NCBI GenBank assembly: GCA_027596075.1
Contig: JADGJC010000075.1
Location: forward strand, 88,848-152,847
DNA: 64,000 bases
Source: Rhizophlyctis rosea
Taxonomy: Eukaryota; Chytridiomycota; Chytridiomycetes; Rhizophlyctidales; Rhizophlyctidaceae
Direction: 5' to 3'
A model generated the notes under the pieces. It had not been told where the DNA came from and did no database searches. It was given only the letters and a program-made list of their open reading frames with translations. Both the position numbers and the translations under genes were made by a program. Positions 26,509 to 40,035 of this stretch are shown here, one piece after another. How positions within the stretch are numbered: the stretch's first letter is position 1; each line of letters opens with the position of its first letter.

Positions 26509-27417
26509 AACTGTTCCACCTTCACGAAATTTGGCAGTGATGACTTTGTAATTAACGGATACTGCCTCCTTATAGGGTACAACGTACGGCGCGTTAGAAC
26601 AATGTATAGTTTCTTAAGGTAAGCCATCCGCTTTGCCTCCCACTCGCTCCCCGCACAAGGCACTAACTCTATATTATATCTCCTCATGTACGCATCCTGC
26701 ACCTTCATTTGTCAATGTGAACAGTTAAGTACTTCGCTTCCTGTCGTTTGGGGATGGCGAACAGTTTCGTCATCCCACCAGAATTCCGTTACTAACAATC
26801 TCTATCTTATACATAGCGGGCTGCCTCCCCAGCGGGGGGAGGAGCCTCGATTACGATGCGAAAGCAATCTCCCACTACACACTCAGCGTCCTCTACACTT
26901 GTAATACAAAAATACAATACCAATTGAATGGTTGATGACTCCAGTGCTTCATTCGTCACAGTTTTGATTGTTCATATTCTGGTTTATTGGTTCCTGGTCG
27001 GGCAATCCATACGTTTGGGGCATGCCCATACCACCTCGACAAAAGCCGTCACATATAAACTGCGACGCAGATATTCAATGAGCAGGATTTGCGGTCCAGC
27101 AGTCGAAGCGTTGTATGATATCCGGGCATCAAGTGTACATGCCACTGGCAACAGCCATCCCAGTTGGTGTGCACAAACGCATTGATTCAGGCCATTCGGT
27201 CAAACACTCCATTTCACAAGGCATCAACCCAAAGTACAACCTATGTATACAATTGAAAACATCTTGGGATATCTACCTCTACAATATCAAGCGCTATTTG
27301 CAAAAATCATGCATACTATCTCAAAAACATCTACACACAAGTAAACCCATACCCAACTCCATCGACCATTAAGCACCAGCCCCTCGCAACCAACCCTAAA
27401 CTATCCCACTAACTTCA

Positions 27418-30400
27418 TCATCGCAACTGCGCCCAATGATACACAGTATTGTAAAAGCGTACCGCATCGAACGATACAGCAACCTTCGTAACAAACTTCA
27501 ACATCAACCGCGGGTTCTCCTCCGCCATCTCATCAAACGTCGCTTTCGACAACTGCCAGACGACGCTGTCGTCGTTCGCGATGAGCCGGCAACTGCGCGG
27601 GCGGTCGGAGAACATCTCAAGTTCGCCCACCTATCAGGAGCAACAAGCAAGTAGTTAGATATGCCGATGCAACAATAGTCAGATGCAAGACCCAGAAAAC
27701 ACGCATCACTTCCACCAAAACTCACCATAGTCCCCGGCAAAAGCGTCTCAACAACCTTCAACTCCTTTTGATCGGGTATAACTAGCACCAACTCCCCAGC
27801 CTCAACAACAAAAAGCTCCTTCGCATCATCGCCATTCATCCACAAGACCGTCCCACGCTTGATCTCCATCCTCTCGAACCGGTTTTCACAAAACTCCGCT
27901 AGCTCGTGGGCGTAGTCGGCGGAGGAGGATGCTTCGCTGAATGCTTGCATGAGGATGGAGACTGGGTGGAAGGTGGACGTATTTGCGAGGGAGTTTGGCG
28001 GGTTTTCTGATTTGGATTGATTAGGATTGGTGACAACTGTAACTCATGGCAAGAGCAGCAAACCTCTTAGCACCAATGATGCCGCCTGGAAAGCTTGCTT
28101 CTCACGCGGCGTCGGGTGGTGGAAAGGATAACTTGGGGGATTACTCGCATTCTGTGATGAACCGGACGCGCTGCGTTCTCTCGGTATATCTGTTGAGAAG
28201 TATAAGTAAGTACGGCACTGACAATGATGCATCTCTCGCGGCCCGGAGACTTACCAACTCTCTCTGTTTGCCCACCCCTCTCCATCCTCCTCTTATAATA
28301 GATTGCCAAGAGCCGGTTCTCACACCACTCCAGTGCCTCATTCAAATTCCCAAAGTTATGTACATGCCCACTCCCCTCCTCCTCACTCTCATCGTCCTCG
28401 TCCGTGAAGATCCCACTCTTCGCCAGCTCCCGTCCGACGTTGCCTAGCCCACTGAACACCAGGTGCGTTTGCTGTTCTTTTAGCATACGTTTGATGCGAA
28501 GGAAGGTCTCGAGGGCGGAGTAGTCGATGCCAGATATCAGGGAGAAGTCCACGACGATAAAGCGGATGCGGGGATGGTCGTGCAACGTGTCACGCATATA
28601 GTCGTCCACTAGTAACGTGGCGACGGGTGTGTGAGGAGAGCAAGACAAGGCATTATTATGAAAACATTCAACCAACTTACGTTGATTGATAGTCCCAAAG
28701 AACATAAACCCTTGCAACTTGATAATATGAATTTGATCCCCAACTTGATCCAAAAACATTTGCTGACGGTATAATCTATGTACAGTAGATCGAAGCTGGG
28801 CACCAGTGAAGCTGGCGCGAATGACGGAGCGGCGAGAGTACATCACAACTGGCCAAGCAGTTTGAGTCAAATCGCATTCTCACGACGCGAAACACGTCGA
28901 ACATCTTACCGAAAAATACACAAGCAAGAATGATTCCCGCAACGATGCCCTCCGTGAATCCAAAGAAACCTAAAGAGACCCGCATTATGATCTTATACTC
29001 AAGACGTTCATTATCGACACCTAAACAACATACCCATGATCCCAACAATCAACAGAATCGTCAAGTACTCTAATGGATGAATTCCAATGTTCCAAGTATC
29101 GACAACACTCTCCTTTAGCAAATCAATGCCAAGATGGAAGATGAGCCTGTACCGCAACAAAGTCACAACCAATCAGCTCTCGTCACAAGTAATAATGAAC
29201 GCACAAAATCTTATAAACACTTACGATCCAACGACAATCGTTGGCACATATCCCACAACTGTTCCACCGGCAACCCAAACTCCCGCCGTCGCAAACGCAA
29301 GCATCAATCCGCCAAGTCTGGAGTTGCCGCCAGACCGGATGTAGAGCACCGAGTTGGAATACACGAGATAGTTCTGCAGACTGCCGATGAATCCTGACGC
29401 GAGATTGCTGATTCCGTGTCCAATGATTTCGCGGTTGACGTCGATATCTTGACGAGTGGATACTGCTAGGGCCGGAACTGTGGTGGAGACCGTGGCGGAT
29501 TCAATATCTTCACGATTCTGACCATGTGGTTAATGTGACTCTGGGAACATTACCATTAATCGGCACATGCAAGATTCCAAAGAAAGTCAACGCCAGTTGC
29601 GTGGGTATCGTCGCTGTTGACAAGGGAAAGACCGATATGTCAACATGTGGACCTATACTTTCCTATTCTGCTATCATATCATGGTGCTGACGAACGTACC
29701 AGGTATAGCCCCCCAATCCACAATCCTCATATCAAAATACGTCCAATAAGTCCAAAACGGTGCCTGTTTCCCACCAGGAACTCCGAACAACCACCCATCA
29801 TCCCTCAACTGCTGAATAGGAATTCCTGCCGACAAGACCACAATGTAGAATATCACCGGTACGACGACATAGTACATGGGTACGAACAGGGCATGCGTTA
29901 CTCGCCGTTGCATCAGCTTGAGCAAAACAGCGAGGGCGAGAGAGGTGCCCCACAGGCGAAGAGCGGAGGGCGAGAAGATGTCAAGGTAATATTGCGGATT
30001 AGCGGGTTCCGTCGGGACGCCCGATGTGACTTCTACGCCAGTGTAGATCAGGAAGAGACCGATGCCTCCAATGCAGCCCACAAGAATGTGCCGCGGGAAG
30101 AACTTGGGAATCTTGTTTAGGACGAAGTCCGTTGTAGGTAGCCTACTCCATATAAAGCCTTACCTGAATCAAATTCCCCAGTCTAAACATCCCCAACAAG
30201 AGGAAGACCAAACCCGTCAATATTGTGCTCATGGCATAGGATACCATGATGGTCGCCAAAATTGCGTTGCTAGGTTGTCCTTTCATACGGTCCTCGATAA
30301 TCGTACACATGATGTGAAGGAAAGGCATGACTTCTATCATCTATTCGTAGCAGATAAGAGTTGAATTCAATGTTTTCACGATGTCGTGGCAATGCAAGGT

Positions 30401-32218
30401 ATACGGATGCTTACCATGCTTCCATTAACACCCTTGAACCCGGAGCCTCCGAGTGAGTACACCAACTGCGCGATAACAGTGCTGTGGTGGTGCGTTGATA
30501 AAATGCCATTCGGTAAACAAAATAGAAATGCCAAATACCTAGCGAAGAAGGTCGAAATTCCCGCCTGCCGCGCCGTGTCAGGTATATTGCTATCACTTCC
30601 TGGGAATACAATGGATCCATATGACACCTATTGTCATGAGGGAGATTTCAGCTAAGATGCTAGGAATCCAGACTATCTAAGACTTCCGCAATCAAACACT
30701 CACAGCGTCCAACAGATTCAAAATGACTCCCAACACAACAGCCGGCAAGGTGGCAACCACCAATCCACTCCAAGTGATCAAATCCCGCGGCTGGAAATCC
30801 TTTATCGCCTTCACATACTTTGACGGGATATGTGGTTTGGGGAACCAGCATTGTGGGTATCCGCTAGTGGCAGTCTTCCCGTGTCCCGATCTACTTGGCA
30901 AAGTATTGTAGTTGGCAGGGCCGTAACCTTGCACAGGAGTATTCGACGATGGGAGAAGCGGACCCGATTCATCATCATCATCATCATCATACGCCGACAT
31001 GTCATATACGACATCGTGAGGTGGGGAGGTTGCGTCGGATTCGTAGCCTGTTTCCCGATCTGATTTGTTAGCCGCGGAACTACGTCTTGCCGATCCGGGG
31101 TGTCCATCAGCGAAATTAGGGTTATGGGAATGTGAATGTTGCGACCGATAATCGGAATGACCAGCGTACTCGTACTCGTCCTTTGGCGACTGCTGCTCGT
31201 CATCGGAGGCTGCAGATTGTTCGATGGAAAGCGCCAGCTGGCGCAAGGCGCTAAGCTGAGAGACTCCTCCCTTGATGGGCGGCAGGGATACGCGCTTTTT
31301 GCCTGGTACAAGCTGTTATATTCATGATGATATCTTGTGGTCAGTGAAGAGTTCACCAATGTTCGATGCTGTGACTCCACGAATGCCTCATGCTTTGTAT
31401 TACCCACCTGTTGCAAAGAGTCTGCCGACATGACACGGATCGGTCTAATCGACCGGTCTTGCTCACCAGCCCCAGACTTCCGACGCGATAAGCCGCCCAC
31501 CCCAACTGACCGACTAGATGATAAACTTGGTTGATTCAATTCCCGATACGTCCATGACAATGTTTGCTACATGTGTCCAGACCAAACATGAGTGTCCAGC
31601 GAAGACCACCAAATCCACGAAAATTATACCTGTCGAACTTCTGCTGCTGATGCGGTGTACTCTGGTTGATCATCGGGACGAACTGGAAAAGATAATTTTC
31701 ATTTAATGACCAATTCCTCATATCCTGTACATGCCCAATCATTCCATTCATCCAAAAAGGGATTGATGTAATCGGCACGGGGTTATATCCTCCTCCCGCC
31801 ATTCCTGCTCTATATCCTTTCACTTAGATGCATTAAAACACCAAACCTCAAGCCAAATGTCCGCGGACATTCGAAACTCATCCATGCTACAAACTCCCAC
31901 CGTCAAAGATTTGCCATAAAACTTACCCTCCTGCGAACGTGTTGAATAATGGCTCCTTGCGGTCAGCGTTCTCGAATGACTCTTCCCGGCAGACCGCGGA
32001 CGTCTTGGCATGCGAATTTCAATTGGGCTAGAAGACGCCTCAGAAGACCCACTTCCGTATCCAGAGCCCACTGAGCGTCCGGATGGCGGTAGACCAGTCT
32101 CACGGTCGTCCTCTGGCGTTAGAGGGGTAGGCCAGGTCGGCTTTTGCTCGTAGTTCATGGCAGCTGGCGTCTCAACAAGAGGTTGGTCGGTCGTTTGAGA
32201 AGTGTACGGAGAGCTCAT
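27418..32218 (-). CDS. VSB1: Vsb1-like SulP-family vacuolar transporter with STAS and cyclic-nucleotide-binding domains
   Basis: Yeast Vsb1 (YGR125W) is a SulP-fold protein needed for vacuolar storage of basic amino acids. The start at 32218 (MSSPYTSQTTDQP) leads a long Ser-rich, disordered N-terminus with an Asp run near 30975. Then come membrane exons (VVATLPAVVLGVILNLLDAV; FCLPNGILSTHHHSTVIAQL; LATIMVSYAMSTILTGLVF; HILVGCIGGIGLFLIYTGVE; PTQLALTFFGILHVPINVP; STRQDIDVNREIIGHGISN; PLEYLTILLIVGIMGM), a STAS domain (FIVVDFSLISGIDYSA) and a C-terminal cNMP-binding fold (GELVLVIPDQKEL). About twelve exons over 4.8 kb; stop at 27418. This architecture is typical of the fungal Vsb1 branch rather than plasma-membrane sulfate permeases. 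Substrate is inferred from yeast. Confidence 0.9.
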
Positions 32219-34405
32219 GGTGGAGTTTTTGAGTGTCGAAATGCAAGAGAGTGGCTTCGCACAACAAGGTGAGGGTTTTTTTTGAGGTGGGGTCGTCGGG
32301 TCGCGCCGACTTGTGGCGGTACTAGTGTGGAAGGGGGCAGAGAGGTTCTGTTCTCTTCTGTTTTTTCACCGCCTGCAGGCTGAGGTCAGTTTGTGTTGTC
32401 GACGTGTTTCCTTGATCCTGTTCAGTGCTTCAGCCCAACCTTCGTCTCCCAGGGAAGCGTAGTCGGGTTTTGCCTGGTGAATTGGACGACCGTCAAAAGT
32501 TTTAGCTTTGGCTTGCACTGGTGGTCACGGAGGTCGCTCTGGGCCCTTTTGTTCCTCGAGGACGTAAGGGCCAAAAGCGTCTCCCGCGAAGCTGAAGCAC
32601 TTCCTCTCCTCACCGTCGACTGGAAGACACGAACACACAGGTGCTGTTGTGTGGGCTCGACCGTGGGAATGCAACTTTTGGCGAAGTGAAGTTCAAACGT
32701 GAGTTGCAGATTGCAAATCGCGTGCTCTCAACGTGACCCCCACCTTGGCAGGAGTGAAGTGGTATCGTTTCAGACGTGCTGACGTGTTTGGCAAGCTGAC
32801 TTGAACATGGCTGTTGATGGTGATAAGGATAAAGTCAAGGGAATGCCTGAGCGAGAGGGGAGAGAGGAGTGTCTTGTTTCAAAGAGGTCTTTCAGTACAG
32901 CGAGTTGGGAGTTGTGAGTTGAGTGGGAAGAGTACGCGCCCGTAGGAGGATGCAGTCATGCAAGAGGCTGAGACACAACACTCTGTAAGTTGCAACAACA
33001 GCCAAAAAGTCTCCCATCTTGCGTCTGTGCTGCGTCCGATCCAATGCAGTGACGTTTGTGGAACCAGGCTTTGTTGGCTCTGGAGACATTCTCACATTCC
33101 CGCTGCATTTGATGATTTGACATGCCAGATTGCAGAGATGGCTGGTATGGCACAGTCACCGTCCTTACACCTCATTGGCCCTGGCGGTGGTACAGTTATC
33201 TACTCAATATCAGCAGCAAGAACATCCACGAGGGGATGAACCGGGTCCAGGCAATCATCCTCTCACATTTGGCTTCGAAAGCAGCATTCCCTGAGTAGAG
33301 CATAGTCGAATTGCATTCAATGCAAGGCCCGTCTACAGCGGTGCAAAAGAAACTAAAGTTACGGATGTTCAACAACCACAAGGTATTAGCACCATTACGG
33401 TACTAAACCCAAGGTGCAGGTACGGGGGAGATATACTGCACTCCAACACCTCCTTTTTTTTGCGTCATCAACTGGCCCCATCCTCCAACCAGGCATCCTT
33501 TTCATGTCAAAACGACGTGATCTAGGCCACCCATTTGCCCAGATCACTTCCGCGGCTTCCTCGCGCCTCATTGGGAGACAGCTTTCATTTTCTGGTAATG
33601 GTCTATTTGACCTTCGGCACGGGAGCGGAGCTGCGCAGCCATTTAAAGTTTGCCTACATAGCCGGGAACAAAGCCGGCCAGCTCGAAGGTTGAAACTTGC
33701 ATATCTTTGCTGCGATGTGCGCTTTTCGACCTATGCATAAAACGTTATTCCGTTCCATCAGTAATGACAAATGAGGTTCAATCGTCCAAGCTTCATCATA
33801 TGTACACCGCCTGTACAGTACCGCCATCAAAACGAACGATGGTAGGGCATCCAAGATGGTTACAACTGGAATGCTGAAATACCAAGGGAACGAAATATCA
33901 TCTGCATGTGATTGTGATAGATCGTTATTGTGTACTTAGCACAACATTAACAACCCAGCCAGGCTGATACCCGACAAGAAGGTCAGCAGCAACTGCAGCC
34001 AGCGCAGCAACAACATGAGGTGCCGCAGCAATGGCAGGTGCATCAACTGGTCCTGGGAGAGCATCCTGCCACCCAGAACAAGGAGTCAGCTATGAGCAAG
34101 CCAATGATACGCAGATTGCAATTCCTCAAAAATCAGTATGAGTGCGCATGTTGGAAAGGTCTTCGCAATGGTTGGGACGATACGTTCGTTGGTGAAAATT
34201 GTGTGCAAGACGGGCAAGCGTACTGGTGCTGTTCAGGCTGGCAAGACCATAGGATATGGAAGCGTACTCTTGGGTACTCTACAGGTTGCAGGAATCGTAA
34301 ACGGGACTACGAGAGGTCGAATGAGAGAGACACATTATAGGTATTGTATCAAGAAGGGTTTTGCTGTGGAATATTGTATACGTCGATGTACATACACTGC
34401 TGTTC
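32219..34405. other. 2.2 kb gene-poor region
   Basis: Short frames occur on both strands. A Gln-rich stretch (about 33958-34080, EGQQQLQPAQQQHE) looks coding-like but does not extend into a recognisable domain. The left end is the Vsb1 promoter side. I see no tRNA, repeat or mobile element. Confidence 0.4.
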
Positions 34406-34990
34406 TCATTTGCGAACTCGTTGTCCCCAGACACTCTTCACCGGCCCTTCAGAACCATACACCGGATCGAATTCCGGCACCTCAAGACCCCGAACCCTCT
34501 CCAGAACCTCTTCCAAGACCTCCTTCCCCCCACCGTAACACATATCCCACTGTTTCGCCCCGTCAGGGTATGCACCAACCATCATGAATTCCTGCCCACC
34601 GATGTTCAAGTCCTGCACCATACAATGCGCCACTCCAGCCGGTATAACGATAACATCACCAGCTCGTACCGAGACTTCCACAGCTCCCTCCCACCCATCA
34701 CCACCAAACCGCAGCTCGGCACCACCCTGGTATACGCCCAACGCCTCATGCGTAGTACTGTGGAAGTGGGAGGTCTGGTACATTGGGTATCGCCAGGCTG
34801 GTTTCCACTTATTTGACGCGAATGCTTTTTCGATGCATGGTGGGAATTGAATTTGCAGCGACATGAGCTGTTGGTGCAGTGGGCTGCCATGCCGCATGCA
34901 AGAGCCAGGGCCTGGGAATCTGGGATAGAGGTGTTTTTCCTGTGGCTGTGCCACTTCCACGTGAGGCCTGCAACCAGCATCATCTCCCAT
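34406..34990 (-). CDS. Cupin-domain protein, YjlB-like
   Basis: A single 194-codon frame from an ATG at 34990. The cupin core is HFHSTTHEALGVYQGGAELR (His/His/Glu metal motif 1), GGDGWEGAVEVSVRAGDVIV with IPAGVAHCM (motif 2), then FMMVGAYPDGAKQWD. The HSTTHE...GxAxhxFGG...AGDVhhhPAGVxH...VGAYPxG pattern is that of the YjlB-like cupin family found in bacteria and fungi, whose function is not established. The N-terminal 45 residues (EKHLYPRFPGPGSCMRHGSP) match the family poorly; an upstream exon or a frame change there is possible. Intronless and isolated between gene-poor DNA and the Zn2Cys6 gene. Confidence 0.8.
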   Translation of the reverse strand: MGDDAGCRPHVEVAQPQEKHLYPRFPGPGSCMRHGSPLHQQLMSLQIQFPPCIEKAFASNKWKPAWRYPMYQTSHFHSTTHEALGVYQGGAELRFGGDGWEGAVEVSVRAGDVIVIPAGVAHCMVQDLNIGGQEFMMVGAYPDGAKQWDMCYGGGKEVLEEVLERVRGLEVPEFDPVYGSEGPVKSVWGQRVRK

Positions 34991-35293
34991 ACAGGAACAT
35001 TACGAAAAACTCATTCCTATTATATGCGCAAGCACAAGAGATAAGAATCAAATGGAAAATTATGTTACACGATGGTTCTTGACTTCTTCCCCTTTCAATC
35101 AAACGGATAAGTACATATCCAAATGGCGGGAGGGGGGAAACAAGTGAAGTTGTAAATAATGAAACTGCTAAAGAAGGAAGAAAATCTACAGTGAAAATAG
35201 GGAAGGCAAACATTGCCGTTCGTATCGTCCTTGAAGCCTGCTGATATAACCCAATCCAGCGTCTACCCCCATGAACCATCAAAACGTCCACAC
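34991..35293. other. About 300 bp between cupin and Zn2Cys6 genes
   Basis: The region contains the cupin promoter side and the 3' flank of the transcription-factor gene. No gene or named element is seen. Confidence 0.4.
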
Positions 35294-37727
35294 CTACTGT
35301 AGACTCACACCCCCAAACCCTCCCGCGTCCCCCACGTTCTCAAACCCTAACCCCATCGCCCCACCATTATTAATGATCCCCTCCAAATTTCCCGCAATAG
35401 TGCCCACCAGGAAACTCTTCTCCGCCATACACCTCAACAAAATCCTATGCACCTCCAAATCCGCTCTAACCTCCTCCCTCCGCGCTGGATCCACCACCCA
35501 CTTTTCCTCCATAACAAGCACCAACGCACTATAGTACGCGATCCAGCCCACATAGAAGCCAGGAATTTCCGCCCGACGCTCCGACACGAGACGCCGCATG
35601 ACAGCCGCAATCCGTTTGGACTGCGAGATGCAAATGGCGTAAGAGCGGGACCAGTTGGGCGTCGTTTCGGGTGGGGCAAGCATGGTGGGGAGGTGGAGGA
35701 GGAGGTAGGTTGCGTGGTATAACCAGATGCAGTTCATCATCGATTCGAAAGGGAAGTCGCGGTCGTGGGCGTAGAGGTGGAAGGGGGTGTCGAGAGCGGT
35801 GCGAGCCCAGTCCGGGATGGAGTGTATCCAGGCTTCGAGTTGGTATTCGATTTCGGAAACGACGGGATTAGAGGATGCGTCGGCGGTCGGTGTCACAGGG
35901 AGGGAAGTGTTAGAGCTTGGCGCCATGGTGGGGAGAATTGGGGTAGGGGAGGTGTTGAAGTCTGGGAAGAAGGCGGCGTAACTTTGGGTTCCAATGAGGC
36001 GGCTTATCGGGCCACAGAGCGCTAGGGCTTTGATGCAAAGGCTGCTCAAAAGATTCACGGTGGCGCCGTGGTCGAGCGGCTCAACTGGTTCCGGTGCATG
36101 AGGGTTGGGCAACCCATTCAGCGTACTGACGGACCTCCATTGCACCTCCGATGCGAAAGGCTTGACTGCGGTAGCCGAACGGCGGGACAAATCGTTCTCG
36201 ATGTAATCCAATTCCGATATCGTGCTAGGGCGTTCGTGAAAGGAAGTGTTCCACATTTCCTCCAAGTTCATGGCAAACCAAATGCGTCGGCGTGCCTCCT
36301 TCTGCAGCCATGTCATGGGTTCCGTTTGCGCCAGGATGTCGGGGTCGACGTCGCATTTCAGTATGAACGCCATGCGTACGGCCATTCCCAGTAATTGGAA
36401 GGACAAGCTTACTGATAAACGAGTAGAGCGATTAGCTGACATGCGGCAGGCATAGATGAAAGAACACCTCAGCACTCACATTCCCCAGCCTCGCGTGCAT
36501 AGAACGAGAGCATATTCAACGCATACACGGAATCAATCTCGGGACGATCCACGGCCTCAGTACTCAATCGTCTCGCTGCTCTGAAGAAGACATGACCCGC
36601 ACAATAGCCCGGCAAGCCCGTCTCCTGCAAAAATTGCTTGATCATTGGATGGTCCGACCACACGGCGCTCAAAGCACACATGGCAAATAAGGTCAGACGT
36701 GATCGGTGGCGAACCGAGAATGTAGATTGATGAATTGGACATGTTGGGTAGATGCGGAGCGGTCCGGTGTAGCAATTGTCGAAGAGGGATTGGTGGAGAT
36801 CTTCAGCCGTGAGGAGGTAGTTGTACGCTTCGTATGCGGGACTGGCTAGGGCGGTCGTGGACAAATCGGTGGGAATGGCGTGGGTTGGGAATAATGGTGT
36901 TTGAGGGGAGGACGTGGAGATCGCGGATGGGCTATGGTGACTGCTTTCCGGTGACGTTAGTGGGGAGTCGTCATTTGGTGAGCTCGATGGCGGTGATGTT
37001 CTAGGAGGAATGTTGATGCCGCATAAAGGCAGAAATTGCTACATTGAAATCATTGATGTTATGGTCGACTCCTTCTCGCTGTAAATGACTACATGGGAGC
37101 ATGCGCATACATACCTCCTCCATTACTTTCACCTTCTCCTCCAACATCTTCACATATTTGCGCACTGCATGTTCCGACACCCTCCCCTCCTTCTGAACCC
37201 GCCCTTTCGGTTGCCTCCACCGGCCAGCCTGCCGTTCGCTGTACGTGCAATTCTTCGATAAACGCTTGCATGTACCACATATCGGTCGGACGGAGTCACA
37301 TTTGTTTTTGAGTCTGTAACCTGGATGATTCAAAGTGGGAAGGGACGAGTTCAGAATGGACCAGTGAATAAGAACGACCTTTTTTGTTTGTGGGGTTGAT
37401 CCTCCGGCCTCCCGGCAATAGTCACTTCGTCCTTCTATTCCCGGAGGATTTAAGACACGACGCAGCGGTGCCCTCCGGAAAAGATTAATTTGATAGCACT
37501 GGCAGCTCTGATTTTATTCAGCGCCGCATTGTTCCCCCGATTGCATGGCTGGTATGTGTAGCTCCCGACTACTTACACTCGTCACAAGCCCAAGTCCTGT
37601 GCGGTGCCGACTGCAAACGTTGTGCCGTCAGCAGTTGCCGCGACACGCCAGTGGACGAACCTATGCTGGCGCGTCTTTCCCCAGAGGAAGTTGGACTAGT
37701 GTCGTTTTGTTCTTCTTTGACTTTCAT
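35294..37727 (-). CDS. Zn2Cys6 fungal transcription factor with fungal-specific middle domain
   Basis: Start at 37727 (MKVKEEQNDTSPTSSGERRA); exon 1 ends ACDE plus one base at a gtaagt donor, and exon 2 resumes at about 37321 as CYRLKNKCDSVRPICGTCKR then LSKNCTY. Together these give a C6 binuclear cluster, followed by a linker/coiled coil (KYVKMLEEKVKVMEEV). Exon 3 has a Ser/Pro-rich stretch and ENCYTG-like DNCYTGPLRIYPTC, FAMCALSAVW. Exon 4 runs 36430-35294 with LGMAVRMAFI, EARRRIWFAMNLEE and MNCIWLYHATYLLLHLP, matching the Fungal_trans domain. Targets are unknown; adjacent genes give no pathway hint. The first intron is about 250 bp, long for this locus. Confidence 0.9.
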
Positions 37728-40035
37728 ATTTAAGATATGAAATGGTGAAGCCGAGAGTGTCAAAACGCGCCCGTCAAGATTCCGTTCAACGGTGAGGGTG
37801 GCAGGCCGGAGGTGTGAAGGGTGCTTTGTCTAAGTAACGATTTTACAAGAGGAGAGGAGGCTGGTGGGAAGTCACCCAAGGTAGTAGTGGTTCGATATGT
37901 TTGTGTGGTCTCGACATCTCAAGCTTTTCCACGGATAGTTCTTCGGCCTTGCGACGGAGCAGATAGTGGGCAACCCTTTTGGCGGCGTTGCACTCTGGTA
38001 AAGTCTGGGATAAGACCGCGAAAATAAACTTTGGTGCAGCTTCTTGTGCTTTGGTGGTGCGTGTTTGCGTGCTATTGGTAAGCGAGGATTGTTGGAGGGG
38101 AGAGTTCTGCGGCATCCGTGGATGAAACTGAGTTACATCGGACACATCCGTGGCCAAACACGTATACCTATCCGATGAGTGTGACCATCAGATTGATCCA
38201 ACCCCACCATCCGTATTCCATGAGAACAAGGGAAAAGAGTAGATTTTCTCAGAGTGGAACACAAACGCCCCCTATCATTCATTGGTTCAGATGCTATGTT
38301 GACATACTAGTGATATACAGATGCACTCTTGACAACATCACCGATTCACTGCACAGAGAGCAAAGTTGATAGTGTAGGACTGGATTAGGCACATTCCCCC
38401 TGATTGTCCCGTCTGCCATGAACCCATGCCTCGTCTTTCCGTGCTCCGCTGCCTGTAACACATTCCATGGTTCCCAGTTTCACAACATGCATCCGATACC
38501 GGTGAGCCGGTCTTACACCTTTACACTGACCAGTGACAAATGCCAAGTGGTGTGTCCAAAACTTTCCAAAGCAGAATTTAAGGTGACGCAACATTGTGGC
38601 ACTTCGGAGTCCAACGAAATCGGCACACTCCGAACTCTTCTACTACCACATTTGGCAGGTTGCTGGGCAGAAGCTTGGCTCGGGTTGTATCCCACCGTGC
38701 GCCCTCCGAGTGTCGACTAAATCGTTCTCGGCCTGTGCTGACACACCTCACCAAATGTCTGATCCTTCGGACAAACGGGAAGGATATGTTCGTGAATCAA
38801 AGGCCATCCGATGGACCTGTTTGCCAAACTGCAAGTATACAGCCTATGTTTTCAATTTAGCACCTTGCCCATGTAAGTGATGCAAAGGCTGCATCTGGTT
38901 CGTGTTTGTACTTTCAATGTTCCCCCCGCTGTCCCATATGCACCTGTAGTGTTTCAGCGGTCCAAATAGAAGCACCTACAAGGTCATTTTGTTTTACTGT
39001 TTGTGAGCTCTGCTTATTTGCATTGCGACTACGGTGGTGATGGTTGTTGAGCTCGAAAATTCATAGCTGACAGATAGGTGCACATGCCACCGAGCGCTCT
39101 AATGTGTTAGGTCAATCAGCGTCCCAGACCGTGGAAGGACTCAAGCAAAGGCACGTACCTATTCTTGCCAGTCAGCAATAAAACTGACTGAGCACGACCC
39201 CTGCGTTGTCCTCTTGGTACAAATTTCGGCACGAAACTCGTTGTAGTGGTCCATACTTAGCACCGAATAATCCAAAATGCAGCACGAATAATGACCGCCG
39301 ACTTCACTTTCTGAATAATGCGGCACATTCACAACAATCAGTGGGGACCAATACTGTTAAAACTATTTGGTCTACTCCGGAGCTGCACCGGAATGTAGAT
39401 GTCATTCAGATGTCATTGCTAACTTTGCTACTGCTGGAACCTGCAACTGCTCGGATAAGTCGAGGTTATCAATCCTGAGTGGCGAAGGGGCCCGCGCGCC
39501 ACAAACAAGCCTTCAGCCTTGAGCAGCTCACCTTCCAGTCATTCAGATAAATTCTCCTTGCAGACCCCGAGCCAGGCATTGTTGGCGGCACCGCCCACTA
39601 AAAGCGCCCTATGCTTCCACACTCCCACCTATGCTTCCACACTGCCACCTATGCTTCCACACTGCCACCTATGCTTCCACACTGCCACCTATCGAGAGCT
39701 TAGAGAATGACGAAAGAAATTGTATATATGGAATTGACAATTTGACGAACAAGGCATCGTGCGCATCACATCCGCCTGAACAAATACCTATGCGCCTGGC
39801 CGTTTGGTGTATCTGAGTATTAAGAGTTTCATACTTCACCCATAAGTAAAGTTTGGACGACTGAAGTATTTGGTGGAACACTCACATAGGTAGTAGCGGT
39901 TGGCTCAAGACTTATCGCGTCCGAGTAGTACGGCAATGGAATCGGGGACTATTGTTGCTGGAGAACAAGCTTGTAACCACTCTGCAATTGACCATTGCCT
40001 TGCCTTTTACAACCTCCACAAGTAAAGAGCCGACG
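37728..40035. other. 2.3 kb gene-poor region
   Basis: No gene is recognised on either strand. It holds the promoter side of the Zn2Cys6 gene at the left, scattered short frames without motifs, the 20-bp tandem repeat at 39611-39690, and upstream DNA of the Trp-rich protein. Confidence 0.45.
39611..39690. repeat. 20-bp tandem repeat, four copies
   Basis: atgcttccacactgccacct is repeated four times (39611, 39631, 39651, 39671). The first copy differs by one base (ctccc for ctgcc). It lies about 350 bp upstream of the Trp-rich repeat protein and is not part of a recognised gene. Confidence 0.95.

Larger units (their letters stand above)
25549..27417. other. 1.9 kb gene-poor region with repeats
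   Basis: No gene is recognised. The region contains a short GTGGCGC-rich simple repeat and a 174-bp-period duplication, both listed separately. A minus-strand open stretch (26454-26708) partly encoded by the duplicated unit shows no known domain. AT-rich sequence from 27200 to 27417 is the 3' flank of the transporter gene. Confidence 0.5.
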
